DNA of 64,000 bases from assembly GCF_003428645.1 (NCBI RefSeq), contig NZ_QVQH01000005.1:232992-296991 (forward strand), in the 5' to 3' direction. The notes below the pieces were generated by a model that worked only from the letters and a program-made list of their open reading frames with translations, ran no database searches and was not told the DNA's origin. Below are positions 43,210 through 52,870 of this stretch, piece after piece. Each line of letters opens with the position of its first letter. Position 1 is the stretch's first letter. This DNA is from Geodermatophilus marinus. Its GTDB lineage: Bacteria; Actinomycetota; Actinomycetes; Mycobacteriales; Geodermatophilaceae. Position numbers and translations under genes: made by a program.

Positions 43210-46019
43210 TCACGCTCCCGGCTGCTGCTCGGGGTCGGTGGTGGTGTCCTCGGGCGCGGCCTGCACGTCGCGCACCGAGTACTTCTCGACCGCCTGGCGG
43301 ACCAGGTCGCGGTCCACCTCCCCGCGCTGGGCGAGCGAGGCCAGCACGCGGACGACGACCGACTCGGCGTCGACGTGGAAGTGCCGCCGCAGCGCCGGCC
43401 GGGTGTCGGACAGGCCGAACCCGTCGGTGCCCAGGGTGGCCATGCCGCCCGGGACGTAGGGCGCGATGAGGTCGGGCACCGACTTCATCCAGTCCGACAC
43501 CGCCACCACCGGGCCGGCCGCGTCGCCCAGGCGCTGGGTGACGTAGGGGACCTGCGGCTCCTCCTCCGGGTGCAGGAGGTTGTGCTCCTCGGCCTGGTCG
43601 GCCTGCCGGCGCAGCTCGCTCCACGACGTCACCGACCACACGTCGGCCGACACGCCCCAGTCGTCGGCCAGCAGCTCCTGCGCGCGCAGCGCCCACGGCA
43701 CGGCGACGCCGGAGGCCAGCACCTGCGCCTTCGCGCCGTCCCCGGACCCCGGTCGGTAGAGGTACATGCCGGCCAGCAGGCCCTGCACGTCGAGGTCCTC
43801 CGGCTCGGCCGGCTGGTGGAACGGCTCGTTGTAGACCGTCAGGTAGTACATGACGTCGGGGGAGCGGGACCCGCCGAGCGGGGCGCCGGGGTCCTCCCCG
43901 TACATGCGGCGCAGCGCGTCCCCGGTGATGTGCCCGACCTCGAAGGCGAACGCCGGGTCGTAGGAGACGACCGCCGGGTTGGTGTGCGCCAGCAGCAGCG
44001 AGTGGCCGTCCTCGTGCTGCAGGCCCTCGCCGTTGAGCGTCGTCCGCCCGGCGGTGGCGCCGAGCAGGAAGCCGCGGGTCATCTGGTCGGCGGCGGCCCA
44101 GAACGCGTCGCCGGTCCGCTGGAACCCGAACATCGAGTAGAAGATGTAGATCGGGATCATCGCCTCGCCGTGCGTGGCGTAGGAGCTCCCGACGGCGGTG
44201 AACGACGCCGCGGACCCGGCCTCGTTGATGCCCTCGTGCAGGATCTGGCCCTGCTCGGACTCCTTGTAGGCCAGCATCAGCTCGCGGTCGACCGAGGTGT
44301 AGCGCTGGCCCTGCGGCGAGTAGATCTTCTGCGTCGGGAACAGGGAATCCATCCCGAAGGTGCGGGCCTCGTCCGGGATGATCGGCACGAACCGCGGGCC
44401 GAGCTCCTTGTCCTTGAGGAGTTCCTTGAGCAGCCGGACGAACGCCATCGTGGTGGCGACCTCCTGCTTGCCCGAGCCCCGGCGCAGGACGTCGAAGGCC
44501 CTGTCCTCGGGTGCCTTGAGCGCCTTGAACTCCGTCCGCCGCCGCGGGACCGCCCCGCCCAGGGCCCGGCGCCGCTCGAGCATGTACTGCATCTCGTCGG
44601 AGCCGGGGTCGGGCTTGTAGTAGGGCGGCAGCGTCTTGTCCAGCGCCTCGTCGGGGATGTCGAGGTAGAGCCGGTCGCGGAAGGCGGCGAGGTCCTCGGC
44701 GGTCAGCTTCTTCATCTGGTGGGTGGAGTTGCGGCCCTCGAAGTGGCTGCCCAGGGTCCAGCCCTTGATCGTCTTGGCGAGGATGACCGTGGGCTGGCCC
44801 TTGTGCTCGACCGCGGCCTTGAACGCCGCGTAGACCTTGCGGTAGTCGTGCCCGCCCCGGGAGAGGTTCCAGACCTCCTGGTCGCTCATCTTCTCGACCA
44901 GCCGGCGGGTGCGCGGGTCGCGGCCGAAGAAGTGCTCGCGGACGAAGGCGCCGTCCTCGGCCTTGTAGGTCTGGTAGTCGCCGTCCGGCGTGTCGTTCAT
45001 CAGGTTGACCAGCGCGCCGTCGCGGTCGGCGGCCAGCAACGGGTCCCACTCCCGGCCCCAGATCACCTTGACGACGTTCCAGCCGGCGCCGCGGAAGAAC
45101 GACTCGAGCTCCTGGATGACCTTGCCGTTGCCGCGCACCGGGCCGTCGAGCCGCTGCAGGTTGCAGTTGACGACGAAGGTGAGGTTGTCCAGCTCCTCGC
45201 GGGCGGCGAGGTGGATGGCGCCGAGGGACTCGGGCTCGTCCATCTCGCCGTCGCCGAGGAAGGCCCAGACGTGCTGGTCGGAGGTGTCCTTGATGCCGCG
45301 GGAGTGCAGGTAGCGGTTGAACCGCGCCTGGTAGATCGCGCTGATCGGGCCCAGGCCCATCGAGACGGTCGGGAACTCCCAGAACTCGGGCATCAGCCGC
45401 GGGTGCGGGTAGGAGGGGACAGCCCGCCGCCGGGGTGGCTGACCTCCTGCCGGAAGCCGTCGAGCTGCGCCTCGGTGAGCCGGCCCTCGAGGAAGGCGCG
45501 GGCGTAGATGCCGGGAGAGGCGTGCCCCTGGAACCAGATCTGGTCGCCGCCGCCGGGGTGGTCCTTGCCGCGGAAGAAGTGGTTGAAGCCCACCTCGTAC
45601 AGCGACGCGGAGCTCGCGTAGGAGGAGATGTGGCCGCCGACGGCGATGCCCGGGCGCTGCGCCCGGTGCACCATGATCGCGGCGTTCCAGCGGATGTAGG
45701 CGCGGATCCGCCGCTCCACGTGCTCGTCGCCGGGGAACCAGGGTTCGCGCTCCGGCGGGATCGTGTTGATGTAGTCGGTGCTGCGCAGCGCCGGGACGCC
45801 GACCTGCTGCTCCCGGCTGCGCTGCAGCATGCGGAGCATGAGGTACCGGGCCCGGCCGCGCCCGGCGTGGTCGACGACCGCGTCGAGCGACTCCAGCCAC
45901 TCCTGGGTCTCGTCGGGGTCGGTGTCGACCAGTTGGCTGGGGAGCCCGTCGGTGATGACCGCGCGGGTGGTACCTGCATCGCGGGCGGGGTCGCCGCCCG
46001 ACTGCTGCGGTGCGCTCAT
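43210..46019 (-). pseudogene. aceE: pyruvate dehydrogenase E1 component, frameshifted near 45412-45422
   Basis: Two overlapping frames together encode a full homodimeric AceE of about 935 residues. The N-terminal part (start ATG 46017-46019, [16 protein letters not shown]) ends at [12 protein letters not shown], and the frame then closes at 45393. The rest continues one frame over as [20 protein letters not shown]. ThDP-binding GDGEMDEPE and later domains are intact. The break is at a CCCC run; one added C would give GGGLSPSYPHPR. Either a sequencing indel or true inactivation. E1 decarboxylates pyruvate in the PDH complex and is normally essential in actinobacteria, which favours an error. 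Confidence 0.85.
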
Positions 46020-46336
46020 GGCCCCATCGTCCCCCGCCGGTCATCCCGGCGTCACCCCACGCCCACGTGTCGGGACGGCGGCGTCCCGGGCGACCTGCCT
46101 TCGAGCGCTTGCACCTGACCAGGCATGCCCTACGCTTCCGCCCAAGCCGGGCCGCGGGAGCGGGCCGGCGCGCCGCCGGTCGGAGTCGCCGGGCGCGGCA
46201 CGGACGAGAGGGGTGGCATGGCCAGGCTGCGGGGACCTCGCCCGCCGGTCGTGTCCGGGCCCCTCGCCCCCACCCACCCCCGGAGCCGGCTGCGCCGCGC
46301 CCGGGCCGCAGACGGACCCACGGAGGACGAGCAGGG
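46020..46336. other. aceE/DUF3052 divergent regulatory region
   Basis: No ORF is supported in these 317 bp between divergent genes. A promoter for the rightward gene is visible at 46109-46136. The aceE promoter must also lie here but is not resolved. Confidence 0.5.
46109..46136 (+). promoter_or_regulatory. sigma-70-like promoter of the DUF3052 gene
   Basis: TTGCAC (46109-46114) and TACGCT (46131-46136) are separated by 16 nt. The predicted start near 46143 leaves a leader of about 190 nt. Confidence 0.55.
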
Positions 46337-46762
46337 ATGAGCGTCGACTCGGGCAGCGCCGGCATGGCGGCCCGGCTGGGCATCAAGCCGGGCATGGTCG
46401 TGCAGGAGCTCGGCTGGGACGAGGACGCCGACGAGGACCTGCGCGACTCGATCGTCGAGGTCTCCGGCAGCGAGATGGTCGACGAGGACACCGACGAGGT
46501 GGCCGACGTGGTCCTGCTCTGGTGGCGGGAGGACGACGGCGACCTGTTCGACGCGCTGACCGACGCGCTCACCTCGCTCGCCGACGAGGGCGTCGTGTGG
46601 CTGCTGGTGCCCAAGTCCGGGCGCCCGGGCCACGTCGAGCCCAGCGACGTCACCGAGGTGGCGCCCACCGCCGGGCTGTCCCAGACCAGCAGCGTCTCCG
46701 CGGCCAAGGACTGGTCGGGCATCCGGCTGGTCACCCCGAAGGCCGCCCGCTCCCGGCGCTGA
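46337..46762 (+). CDS. DUF3052 family protein
   Basis: This 141-residue acidic protein has the family pattern [40 protein letters not shown] and [23 protein letters not shown]3052 proteins are widespread in actinobacteria and unassigned. It is always found near aceE in this group as far as I recall, but that is memory, not sequence. ATG 46337 follows a GCAGGGA ribosome-binding site. Confidence 0.82.
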   Translation: MSVDSGSAGMAARLGIKPGMVVQELGWDEDADEDLRDSIVEVSGSEMVDEDTDEVADVVLLWWREDDGDLFDALTDALTSLADEGVVWLLVPKSGRPGHVEPSDVTEVAPTAGLSQTSSVSAAKDWSGIRLVTPKAARSRR

Positions 46763-46811
46763 ACGCCCACCCGGCGTCCGGACCCGGGGACGGGTGGGCC
46801 ACGATCAGGCC

Positions 46812-47273
46812 ATGACCCTCTCCGTCGGCGACGCCGCGCCCGAGTTCAGCCTCCCCGACCAGGACCGCCAGGCGATCTCCCTGGCCGACCTGCGCGGGAC
46901 CCCGGTCCTGCTGGTCTTCTACCCCTTCGCGTTCTCCGGCATCTGCACCGGCGAGCTGTGCCAGCTGCGCGACGAGCTGGCGACCTACACCGACGCCGGT
47001 GTGCGGGTGCTGGCGATCAGCACCGACCCGGTGTTCGCCCTCAAGGCGTGGCGCGAGCAGCAGGGCTTCGACTTCCCGCTGCTGTCGGACTTCTGGCCGC
47101 ACGGCACCGTCGCGCAGGCCTACGGCGTCTTCAACGAGAAGGCCGGCATGGCGGTGCGCGGCACGTTCCTGGTCGACGCCGAGGGCCGGATCGCCTTCGC
47201 CGAGGTCAACGGCCCCGGTGACGCCCGCGAGCAGAGCGGCTGGAAGGACGCCGTCGCGCAGCTCGCCGCCTGA
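46812..47273 (+). CDS. ahpE: 1-Cys peroxiredoxin, AhpE-like
   Basis: This 153-residue peroxiredoxin has its peroxidatic Cys in [18 protein letters not shown] (C45), with Thr of the PxxxT/SxxC site changed to F-S-G-I-C. The second Cys, five residues on, is not the classic resolving Cys. It reduces hydroperoxides and peroxynitrite, probably with mycoredoxin/mycothiol. There is no clear ribosome-binding site; a CACGAT hexamer 6 nt before the ATG fits a leaderless start. A long hairpin terminator follows. Confidence 0.88.
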   Translation: MTLSVGDAAPEFSLPDQDRQAISLADLRGTPVLLVFYPFAFSGICTGELCQLRDELATYTDAGVRVLAISTDPVFALKAWREQQGFDFPLLSDFWPHGTVAQAYGVFNEKAGMAVRGTFLVDAEGRIAFAEVNGPGDAREQSGWKDAVAQLAA

Positions 47274-47284
47274 GCGGGCACCGC

Positions 47285-47329
47285 AGCGGAGTGCCCCGTG
47301 CGAGTCCTCCTCGCACGGGGCACTCCGCT
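47285..47329. terminator. hairpin terminator after ahpE
   Basis: A perfect 20-bp stem (AGCGGAGTGCCCCGTGCGAG and complement) with a 5-nt loop lies 12 nt past the stop. Confidence 0.88.
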
Positions 47330-47373
47330 CCCGCCCGGGGGGCGGGGGAGCCCTCGCCTACGCTGGGCGCGCG

Positions 47374-47445
47374 GGGCGCGTAGCTCAGCGGGAGAGCTCT
47401 CGCCTTACAAGCGAGCGGTCGCAGGTTCGATCCCTGCCGCGCCCA
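47374..47445 (+). tRNA. tRNA-Val (TAC)
   Basis: A 72-nt cloverleaf with acceptor GGGCGCG/CGCGCCC, discriminator A, anticodon stem CTCGC/GCGAG, loop CTTACAA and T-arm GCAGGTTCGATCCCTGC. The anticodon TAC reads valine codons. No CCA is encoded. Confidence 0.96.
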
Positions 47446-47472
47446 CCCCTGCCGGCGTCCGGTCCGCCCCGG

Positions 47473-48264
47473 TCAGGCGGCGGCGGCCCGGCGGGCGGGC
47501 GGTGGGACGTCGGGCCTCGGGAACGCGGGGCGCAGCCAGAGCGGCGCGCGGAACGGCCGCCAGGTGCCCTCGGGCTGGGCCAGCCGGTCGGCCACCGCGT
47601 ACAGCGCCGCCGGGTGGTGGCCCAGGCCCAGGTGGCTGGCCGTGACGGCGATGTTCTCGCAGCGCTCGCCGGGGGTGTTCAGGCAGGTCGACCAGTGCAC
47701 GATGCCGTCGAGGTGGCTGTAGACCGAGGTGGCCGGCACCGGCAGCGGGCAGCCGTCGGGCTCGACGGGCAGCGAGCGGCGCTCGGCGTGCAGGTGCGCG
47801 AAGCGGTCGAAGGCCCGGGAGGCCCGGCTCTGGCTGTGCCGGGTCATGCCGAACGGGCTGCCGAGGGTGATCACCTGGCGGACGGCGTCGGGCGTGCGGC
47901 GGGCCAGGTCGCGGGCGTAGATGCCGCCCAGGCTCCAACCCACCAGCGAGATCGGCCGGCCGTAGCGGTCGGCGAGGTCGTCGACGCGGGCCTGCATGCC
48001 CTCGACGCAGGCCGCGGTCGGGCCGATGTTGCGGCCCAGCCGCCAGCCGTGCACGCGGTAGCCCAGCCGGCGCAGCACCGAGCGCAGCGCGTGGGTCGAC
48101 CCGTCGTCGGCCAGCAGGCCCGGCAGGACGAGCACCGGGTGCCCGTCGCCCGCGGGGAGGCGGGGGACGAGGGGGCGGGCCGCCAGGTACAGGCCGAAGT
48201 CCGCAACCGCCCGTGTCGGCTCGCTCAGGTAGAGCGGGAGTGCCGGCCCGTCACCGAGATCCAT
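47473..48264 (-). CDS. alpha/beta hydrolase, triacylglycerol-lipase-like
   Basis: This 263-residue cytoplasmic hydrolase has the oxyanion region PVLVLPGLLADDGSTHALRS, nucleophile elbow GWSLGG (Ser near 120) and the LGSPF and SHLDGIVHW segments seen in lipases of the EstA/LipA type. ATG 48264 follows GACGAGGAGG. The substrate is unknown; membrane-lipid or ester hydrolysis is likely. Confidence 0.82.
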   Translation of the reverse strand: MDLGDGPALPLYLSEPTRAVADFGLYLAARPLVPRLPAGDGHPVLVLPGLLADDGSTHALRSVLRRLGYRVHGWRLGRNIGPTAACVEGMQARVDDLADRYGRPISLVGWSLGGIYARDLARRTPDAVRQVITLGSPFGMTRHSQSRASRAFDRFAHLHAERRSLPVEPDGCPLPVPATSVYSHLDGIVHWSTCLNTPGERCENIAVTASHLGLGHHPAALYAVADRLAQPEGTWRPFRAPLWLRPAFPRPDVPPPARRAAAA

Positions 48265-48437
48265 GTCGTCCTCCTCGTCCGGCCGGCGGCCGTCGGGCCG
48301 CCGGGTACCCACGGGGGTGCCTGCTCGACACCCCGTCGACTCCTCTCGTCATCTATCGGCAATGTGAGTGTGATCCGGGACACGCCACCGTGGCGTCGTC
48401 GCGCGCGTCCCACCTGCCCCGTGGCACCGTGCCCTGC

Positions 48438-49352
48438 GTGGCGGACAGGACGACGCACGGGGACGGCGGCACGCGCGGGATCAGCGGCACGGTGGACCTG
48501 GGTGGTCCGGTGCACCACGTCGACTACGGCGGCCGCGAGGACGGGCCGGTCGTCGTCCTCGTGCACGGGCTCGGCGGCTCGCACCTCAACTGGGACCTGC
48601 TGGCCCCGCTGCTGACCCCGTACGCCCGCGTGCACGCCCTCGACCTGCCCGGGTTCGGCCTCAGCGAGCCCGGGCGCCGGCTGACCGGGGTGCGGGACAA
48701 CGTGGCCGTCCTGGACCGGTTCGTGCGGGAGGTCGCCGGGGCGCCGGCCGTGCTGGTCGGCAACTCGATGGGCGGCATGATCTCGGTGCTCGAGGCGGCG
48801 CGCTCGCCGGCGAAGGTCAGCGGGCTGGTGCTCGTCGACCCGGCGCTGCCCGGGCCGCGCGGCCGCCCGGACCCGCGGGTGGCCGCGAACTTCGCCCTCT
48901 ACGCGGTCCCGGGGGTGGGGGAGCGGCGGATCGCGCAGCGGCGGGCGCAGCTGGGTGCGCGCGGCACCGTCCTGGAGACGATGCGGCTGTGCGGGGTCGA
49001 CCCGGACCGGCTGCCGCCCGAGCTCGTCGACCGCTCGGTGGCGCTGGTGGACCAGCGGCAGGACGTCAGCGGCATGGACCGCGCATTCCTCACCGCCACC
49101 CGGTCGCTGCTGCTCCTGCTGGCCGACCCGCGGCTGCTGCGCCGGGCGCTGGCGGGCGTCGACGTCCCCGTGCTCCTGCTGCACGGCGACCGGGACCGGC
49201 TCGTGCCGGTCTCCGTCGCCCGCGACCTGGCCCGCCGGTACCCCGCGTGGCGCTACGAGGAGCTGCCCGGCGTCGGGCACGTGCCGCAGCTGGAGGTCCC
49301 GGAGCGGGTCGCGGAGCTGATCCTGGACTGGCTGCCGGCGATCCGGCGCTGA
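48438..49352 (+). CDS. alpha/beta hydrolase
   Basis: This 304-residue hydrolase has VVLVHGLGGSHLNWDLLAPL, elbow GNSMGG (Ser near 113), LLHGDRDRLVPV (Asp) and GVGHVPQLEVPERV (His), a complete triad. It is of the epoxide-hydrolase/haloperoxidase-like group. GTG 48438 is chosen; GTG 48429 is also possible. It is divergent from the lipase-like gene, about 170 nt away. Confidence 0.85.
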   Translation: MADRTTHGDGGTRGISGTVDLGGPVHHVDYGGREDGPVVVLVHGLGGSHLNWDLLAPLLTPYARVHALDLPGFGLSEPGRRLTGVRDNVAVLDRFVREVAGAPAVLVGNSMGGMISVLEAARSPAKVSGLVLVDPALPGPRGRPDPRVAANFALYAVPGVGERRIAQRRAQLGARGTVLETMRLCGVDPDRLPPELVDRSVALVDQRQDVSGMDRAFLTATRSLLLLLADPRLLRRALAGVDVPVLLLHGDRDRLVPVSVARDLARRYPAWRYEELPGVGHVPQLEVPERVAELILDWLPAIRR

Positions 49353-49359
49353 GCGGTCC

Positions 49360-50370
49360 TCAGCCCTCCGGGCGCACGGTGGCCCGCAGCGCCTCCAGCC
49401 CGCTGTAGCGGGGCCGCCAGCCGAGCTGCTCGCGGGCCTTGCCGGTGTCCATGACGACGGGGGCGCCGACCGCCTCCACCCACTCGGCGGCCGGGGGCAG
49501 GAACGGCAGCCGCGCGGCCGCGCGCGCCGCGAGCTGCACCGGGCCGGCCGGCACCGGCAGCGGCAGGGCGCCGAACTCGCGGGCGACGTCGGCGCCGGTG
49601 AGCACGCCGTCCCCGGCGACGTTGTAGGCCCCGGGCGGGCCGGCGCCCAGGGCGCAGAGCAGCAGCGCCTGCCCGACGTCGTCCTCGTGCACGAACTGCA
49701 GCGGGAGGTCCGGGGCCAGCACCGGCAGGGGCAGCGGCAGCCGCCGGGGACGGCCCAGCAGCCGGCGGCCCAGCGGTGCCAGCGGGCCGGGCAGCACGTC
49801 CTTGGCGCCGACCGCGTGCGGGCCGAGCACCACGGGGGGCCGCAGCAGGTAGAGGTCCAGGCCGGGGGCGGCGGCCGACTCCGCCTCCAGCAGGTGCTCG
49901 AGCTCGGCCTTCTCCCGGGCGTAGAACAGCCGGTCGGCCGGCCGCACCGGCCAGTCCTCCCGGATCGGCCGCGGGTTGTCGCGGTGGAAGCCGTAGGCGG
50001 CGACGGAGGAGGCGTGGACGAAGCGCCGGGCGCCGGCGTCCGCGGCGGCCCGGAAGGTCGCCAGCGTGCCGTCGACGTTGACCGCCCGGACGGTGGCGCG
50101 CGGCGCGTTCCCGGTGATGAGGAAGGCCAGGTGGACGACGACGTCGGCGCCCTCCAGCGCCGCCCGCAGCGCCGCGGGGTCGCGGACGTCGCCGCGCCGG
50201 TACTCCATCTTCGTCCAGCCCCGCGCCGCCGGGTCGAACGGCCGGCGGGCGATCCCGACGACGCGGGCGACGCGGTCGTCGGCCTGCAGCAGGGGCACCA
50301 GGCCCTCGCCGAAGGTCCCGGTCGGCCCGGTGACGGCGACGGTCAGCGCTTCTTCGGCAGCCACCGGCAC
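49360..50370 (-). CDS. NAD(P)-dependent epimerase/dehydratase (extended SDR)
   Basis: This 336-residue extended SDR has the nucleotide motif TGPTGTFGEGLVPLL (G-x2-G-x2-G), ADVVVHLAFLITGNAP, catalytic SSVAAYG and YAREKAELE (YxxxK). It forms or modifies sugar nucleotides or similar. The substrate is not predictable. Convergent with the hydrolase upstream, and co-directional with WS/DGAT. Confidence 0.85.
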   Translation of the reverse strand: MPVAAEEALTVAVTGPTGTFGEGLVPLLQADDRVARVVGIARRPFDPAARGWTKMEYRRGDVRDPAALRAALEGADVVVHLAFLITGNAPRATVRAVNVDGTLATFRAAADAGARRFVHASSVAAYGFHRDNPRPIREDWPVRPADRLFYAREKAELEHLLEAESAAAPGLDLYLLRPPVVLGPHAVGAKDVLPGPLAPLGRRLLGRPRRLPLPLPVLAPDLPLQFVHEDDVGQALLLCALGAGPPGAYNVAGDGVLTGADVAREFGALPLPVPAGPVQLAARAAARLPFLPPAAEWVEAVGAPVVMDTGKAREQLGWRPRYSGLEALRATVRPEG

Positions 50371-50401
50371 CGGCTACCCGGGCGCCCGGCCGGCCAACCG
50401 G

Positions 50402-51811
50402 CTAGGTCCCGGCCGCCTGCTTCCCGGACCGGGCCGCGGCCAGCAGCTCGTCGACCCCTCGGCGGATGCCGGAGGACAGCACGTCGACGTCGGGGAAGGC
50501 GTCGAAGTCGGCGTTCACCCCGAACGTCACCGACTCCAGGTAGGAGAAGATCCCGATCGACACGCGGGTGCCCCCGGCGATCGGCACGTAGGCGTGCGCC
50601 GAGCGCATCCGCCGGCCGAGGAAGTACAGCGGCACGCGGGGCCCGGGCACGTTCGTGGTCACCGCCTGGCACCACATCTGCCCGGCCGCCATCGCCGCCC
50701 GCACCCCGAGGGAGAGCAGCGTGGGCGCGACGAAGTCGCCCATCGCGATGATCGAGCGGGCGTCGACGGCCTTGAGCAGCCGCTTGTGCGCGTCCATCTG
50801 CTCGCGGATGGCCGCCAGCCGGGCCAGCGGGTCGCGCTCGCCCACCGGCAGGTCCACGAAGACGGCGGTCACCCGGTTGTCCAGGTTGTTGCGCTCGTCG
50901 GCCTGCCGCACCGACACCGGGACCATCGAGCGGACCACCAGCCCGTCCCGCAGCGACCCGCGCCGCTCGAGCAGGTCGCGGAAGCCGCGGGTGATCGCGG
51001 CTAGCACCACGTCGTTGAAGCTCCCGCCCAGCGCGGCCCGGGCGGCCTTGAACTCCGCGAGCTCGGCGTCGGCCCAGGACCACCGGCGGTGCGGGCCGAT
51101 CGGGCCGTTGAGCGAGCGCGCGACCGGCGTGGTCGCCTGCCGCGCCAGCGCGGGCACCCCGCCGGCGACCGACCGGCCGGTGGTCAGCGCGCCGCGGGCG
51201 GTGCGGGCCAGGTCGCGGGCGCCGGGCACGCGGGTGAGCTGCCGCAGCGGGTGGGTGACGGTGTCGGTCACCGCGCCCGCGACCACCTCGGCCGACGACG
51301 GGCTGCGCTGCGGCGTCCAGTCCTGCGGCTCGGGGTGGGAGACGTCGGGGGAGAGGTCGAACATGACCTGCATCAGGTCGGTGCCGGCGATGCCGTCGAC
51401 CATGCAGTGGTGGACCTTGGAGATCAGCGCCCAGCGGTCGTCCTCCAGCCCTTCCACCAGCCACAGCTCCCACAGCGGCTTGGCGAGGTCCAGCCGCTGG
51501 CCCAGCACGCGGCCGGCGAGGTTGCGCAGCTGCTCCTCGCCGCCCGGGCCGGGCACGGCGGTGTGCCGCACGTGGTAGAGGATTTGGAAGTGCGGGTCGT
51601 CGACCCACAGCGGCCGGCCCAGCCCCAGCGGGACGGTGCGCACCCGCTGCCGGTAGCGGGGCACCAGCGGCAGCTTGGCCAGCAGCAGGCGGACGACGTC
51701 CCCGTAGGACGGCGCCGGGCCCTCGAACACCGCCACCGAACCCACGTGCAGCGGGGTGTTCTCGCTCTCGGCGAAGTAGAAGCCGGCGTCGGTCGGGCTC
51801 ATGCGGTCCAC
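50402..51811 (-). CDS. wax ester synthase / diacylglycerol acyltransferase (WS/DGAT)
   Basis: This 469-residue acyltransferase has the condensation-type HHxxxDG motif in KVHHCMVDGIAG (about 136-142) and the C-terminal PFNSxI-like DARSIIAMGDF plus NVPGP segments. It makes triacylglycerol or wax esters from acyl-CoA as storage lipids. GTG 51811 follows GCGAGGGA; ATG 51802 is also possible. Storage-lipid formation fits desiccation-tolerant actinobacteria. The next gene upstream is a hydrolase. Confidence 0.92.
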   Translation of the reverse strand: MDRMSPTDAGFYFAESENTPLHVGSVAVFEGPAPSYGDVVRLLLAKLPLVPRYRQRVRTVPLGLGRPLWVDDPHFQILYHVRHTAVPGPGGEEQLRNLAGRVLGQRLDLAKPLWELWLVEGLEDDRWALISKVHHCMVDGIAGTDLMQVMFDLSPDVSHPEPQDWTPQRSPSSAEVVAGAVTDTVTHPLRQLTRVPGARDLARTARGALTTGRSVAGGVPALARQATTPVARSLNGPIGPHRRWSWADAELAEFKAARAALGGSFNDVVLAAITRGFRDLLERRGSLRDGLVVRSMVPVSVRQADERNNLDNRVTAVFVDLPVGERDPLARLAAIREQMDAHKRLLKAVDARSIIAMGDFVAPTLLSLGVRAAMAAGQMWCQAVTTNVPGPRVPLYFLGRRMRSAHAYVPIAGGTRVSIGIFSYLESVTFGVNADFDAFPDVDVLSSGIRRGVDELLAAARSGKQAAGT

Positions 51812-51919
51812 GGTCGGTCCCTCGCTCCTCGTCGTGGGTGGGGTGGGCCCGGGTCGTCCTGACCCCGGCGAGGGCCCTACCCGACCACGTGGCACCGGTC
51901 ACGTCCACCCGAGCGGTGC

Positions 51920-52837
51920 TCAGCCGGCCCGGCGCCGCTCCCAGCCTGCCGCAGCCCGGTCGAGCAGCTCCAGCAGCGCCGCGTCGACCTCAGCCCGGCG
52001 GGTGAGGTTCACCGCGTGCCCGGCGCCCTCGACGACGACGGCGCGGGCCGAGGGCCCGATCTCCTCCGCCAGCCGCAGGCCGTGCTCCACCGGGGTGAGC
52101 CGGTCGTGCGTCGCCGCCACGACGGTCACCGGCACCCGCGCGAGCACCGGCAGGGCGGAGCTCTCGTCGTGCTCGAGGAACGTCGCCCAGAACGCCACGG
52201 TCACCGGGTACGGCGTCTCCTCCAGCAGGTCCTGCACCCGGCGCACGGACGCCGGGTCGGCGTCCCGGCCGAAGAGCAGGCGCCGGGTGACCCAGCGGCC
52301 CAGCCGGGTCCCGCGCCGGCGGAACCGCTCCAGCAGCGGGGCCAGCGCCTGCACCAGCCTCAGGTAGAGGCCCAGCAGCCCCAGCCGGCGCAGCACCGAG
52401 AGGCCCCAGGCGACCGGACCCGTGGCGGCCAGGCCGCCGGCGGAGGTGGCCAGGAGGAACGCGCCCACGACCCGGTCGCCGAAGAGCTCCGGCCGCTGCC
52501 GGGCCAGGGCCAGCACGCTCATCCCGCCCATCGAGTGCCCGGCCAGGACCACCGGGCCTCCGGGGGCGACGGCGTCGAGCACCGCGCCGAGGTCCCGGCC
52601 CGTGCGGTCGATGGTGGCCGCGGTCAGCGGCGTCCAGCCGGACCGGCCGTGGCCCCGCTGGTCCCACAGCACCAGCCGGGCGCGGCCCCGCAGGGTCTCG
52701 CGCTGCAGGTCCCACTCCGCCAGCCGGGCGGTGAAGCCGTGGCTGAGGACGACGGTCGGCGCGCCGGGCCGGTCGGCGTCCTCCACCTCCACGTGCAGGT
52801 CGATGCCGTCGTCGGTCCGGACCGTCGTCGTGCGCAC
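51920..52837 (-). CDS. alpha/beta hydrolase
   Basis: This 305-residue hydrolase has TVVLSHGFTARLAEWDLQRE, LVLWDQRGHGRSGW, nucleophile elbow GHSMGGMSV (Ser near 102), Asp in AATHDRLTPV and His in GAGHAVNLTRR. A basic Arg-rich stretch (RFRRRGTRLGRWVTRRLLF) in the lid is unusual and could touch anionic lipids. Same orientation as WS/DGAT and probably lipid-related (inference). Confidence 0.85.
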   Translation of the reverse strand: MRTTTVRTDDGIDLHVEVEDADRPGAPTVVLSHGFTARLAEWDLQRETLRGRARLVLWDQRGHGRSGWTPLTAATIDRTGRDLGAVLDAVAPGGPVVLAGHSMGGMSVLALARQRPELFGDRVVGAFLLATSAGGLAATGPVAWGLSVLRRLGLLGLYLRLVQALAPLLERFRRRGTRLGRWVTRRLLFGRDADPASVRRVQDLLEETPYPVTVAFWATFLEHDESSALPVLARVPVTVVAATHDRLTPVEHGLRLAEEIGPSARAVVVEGAGHAVNLTRRAEVDAALLELLDRAAAGWERRRAG

Positions 52838-52870
52838 GGGGCCATCCTCACCGCCGCCCGGCCGGCCCGC

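Noticed and set aside
43210..46770. 1186-residue single ORF for AceE
   Set aside because: Its first ~450 codons are an out-of-frame reading upstream of and across the true aceE N-terminus. The real start is in the other frame at 46019.
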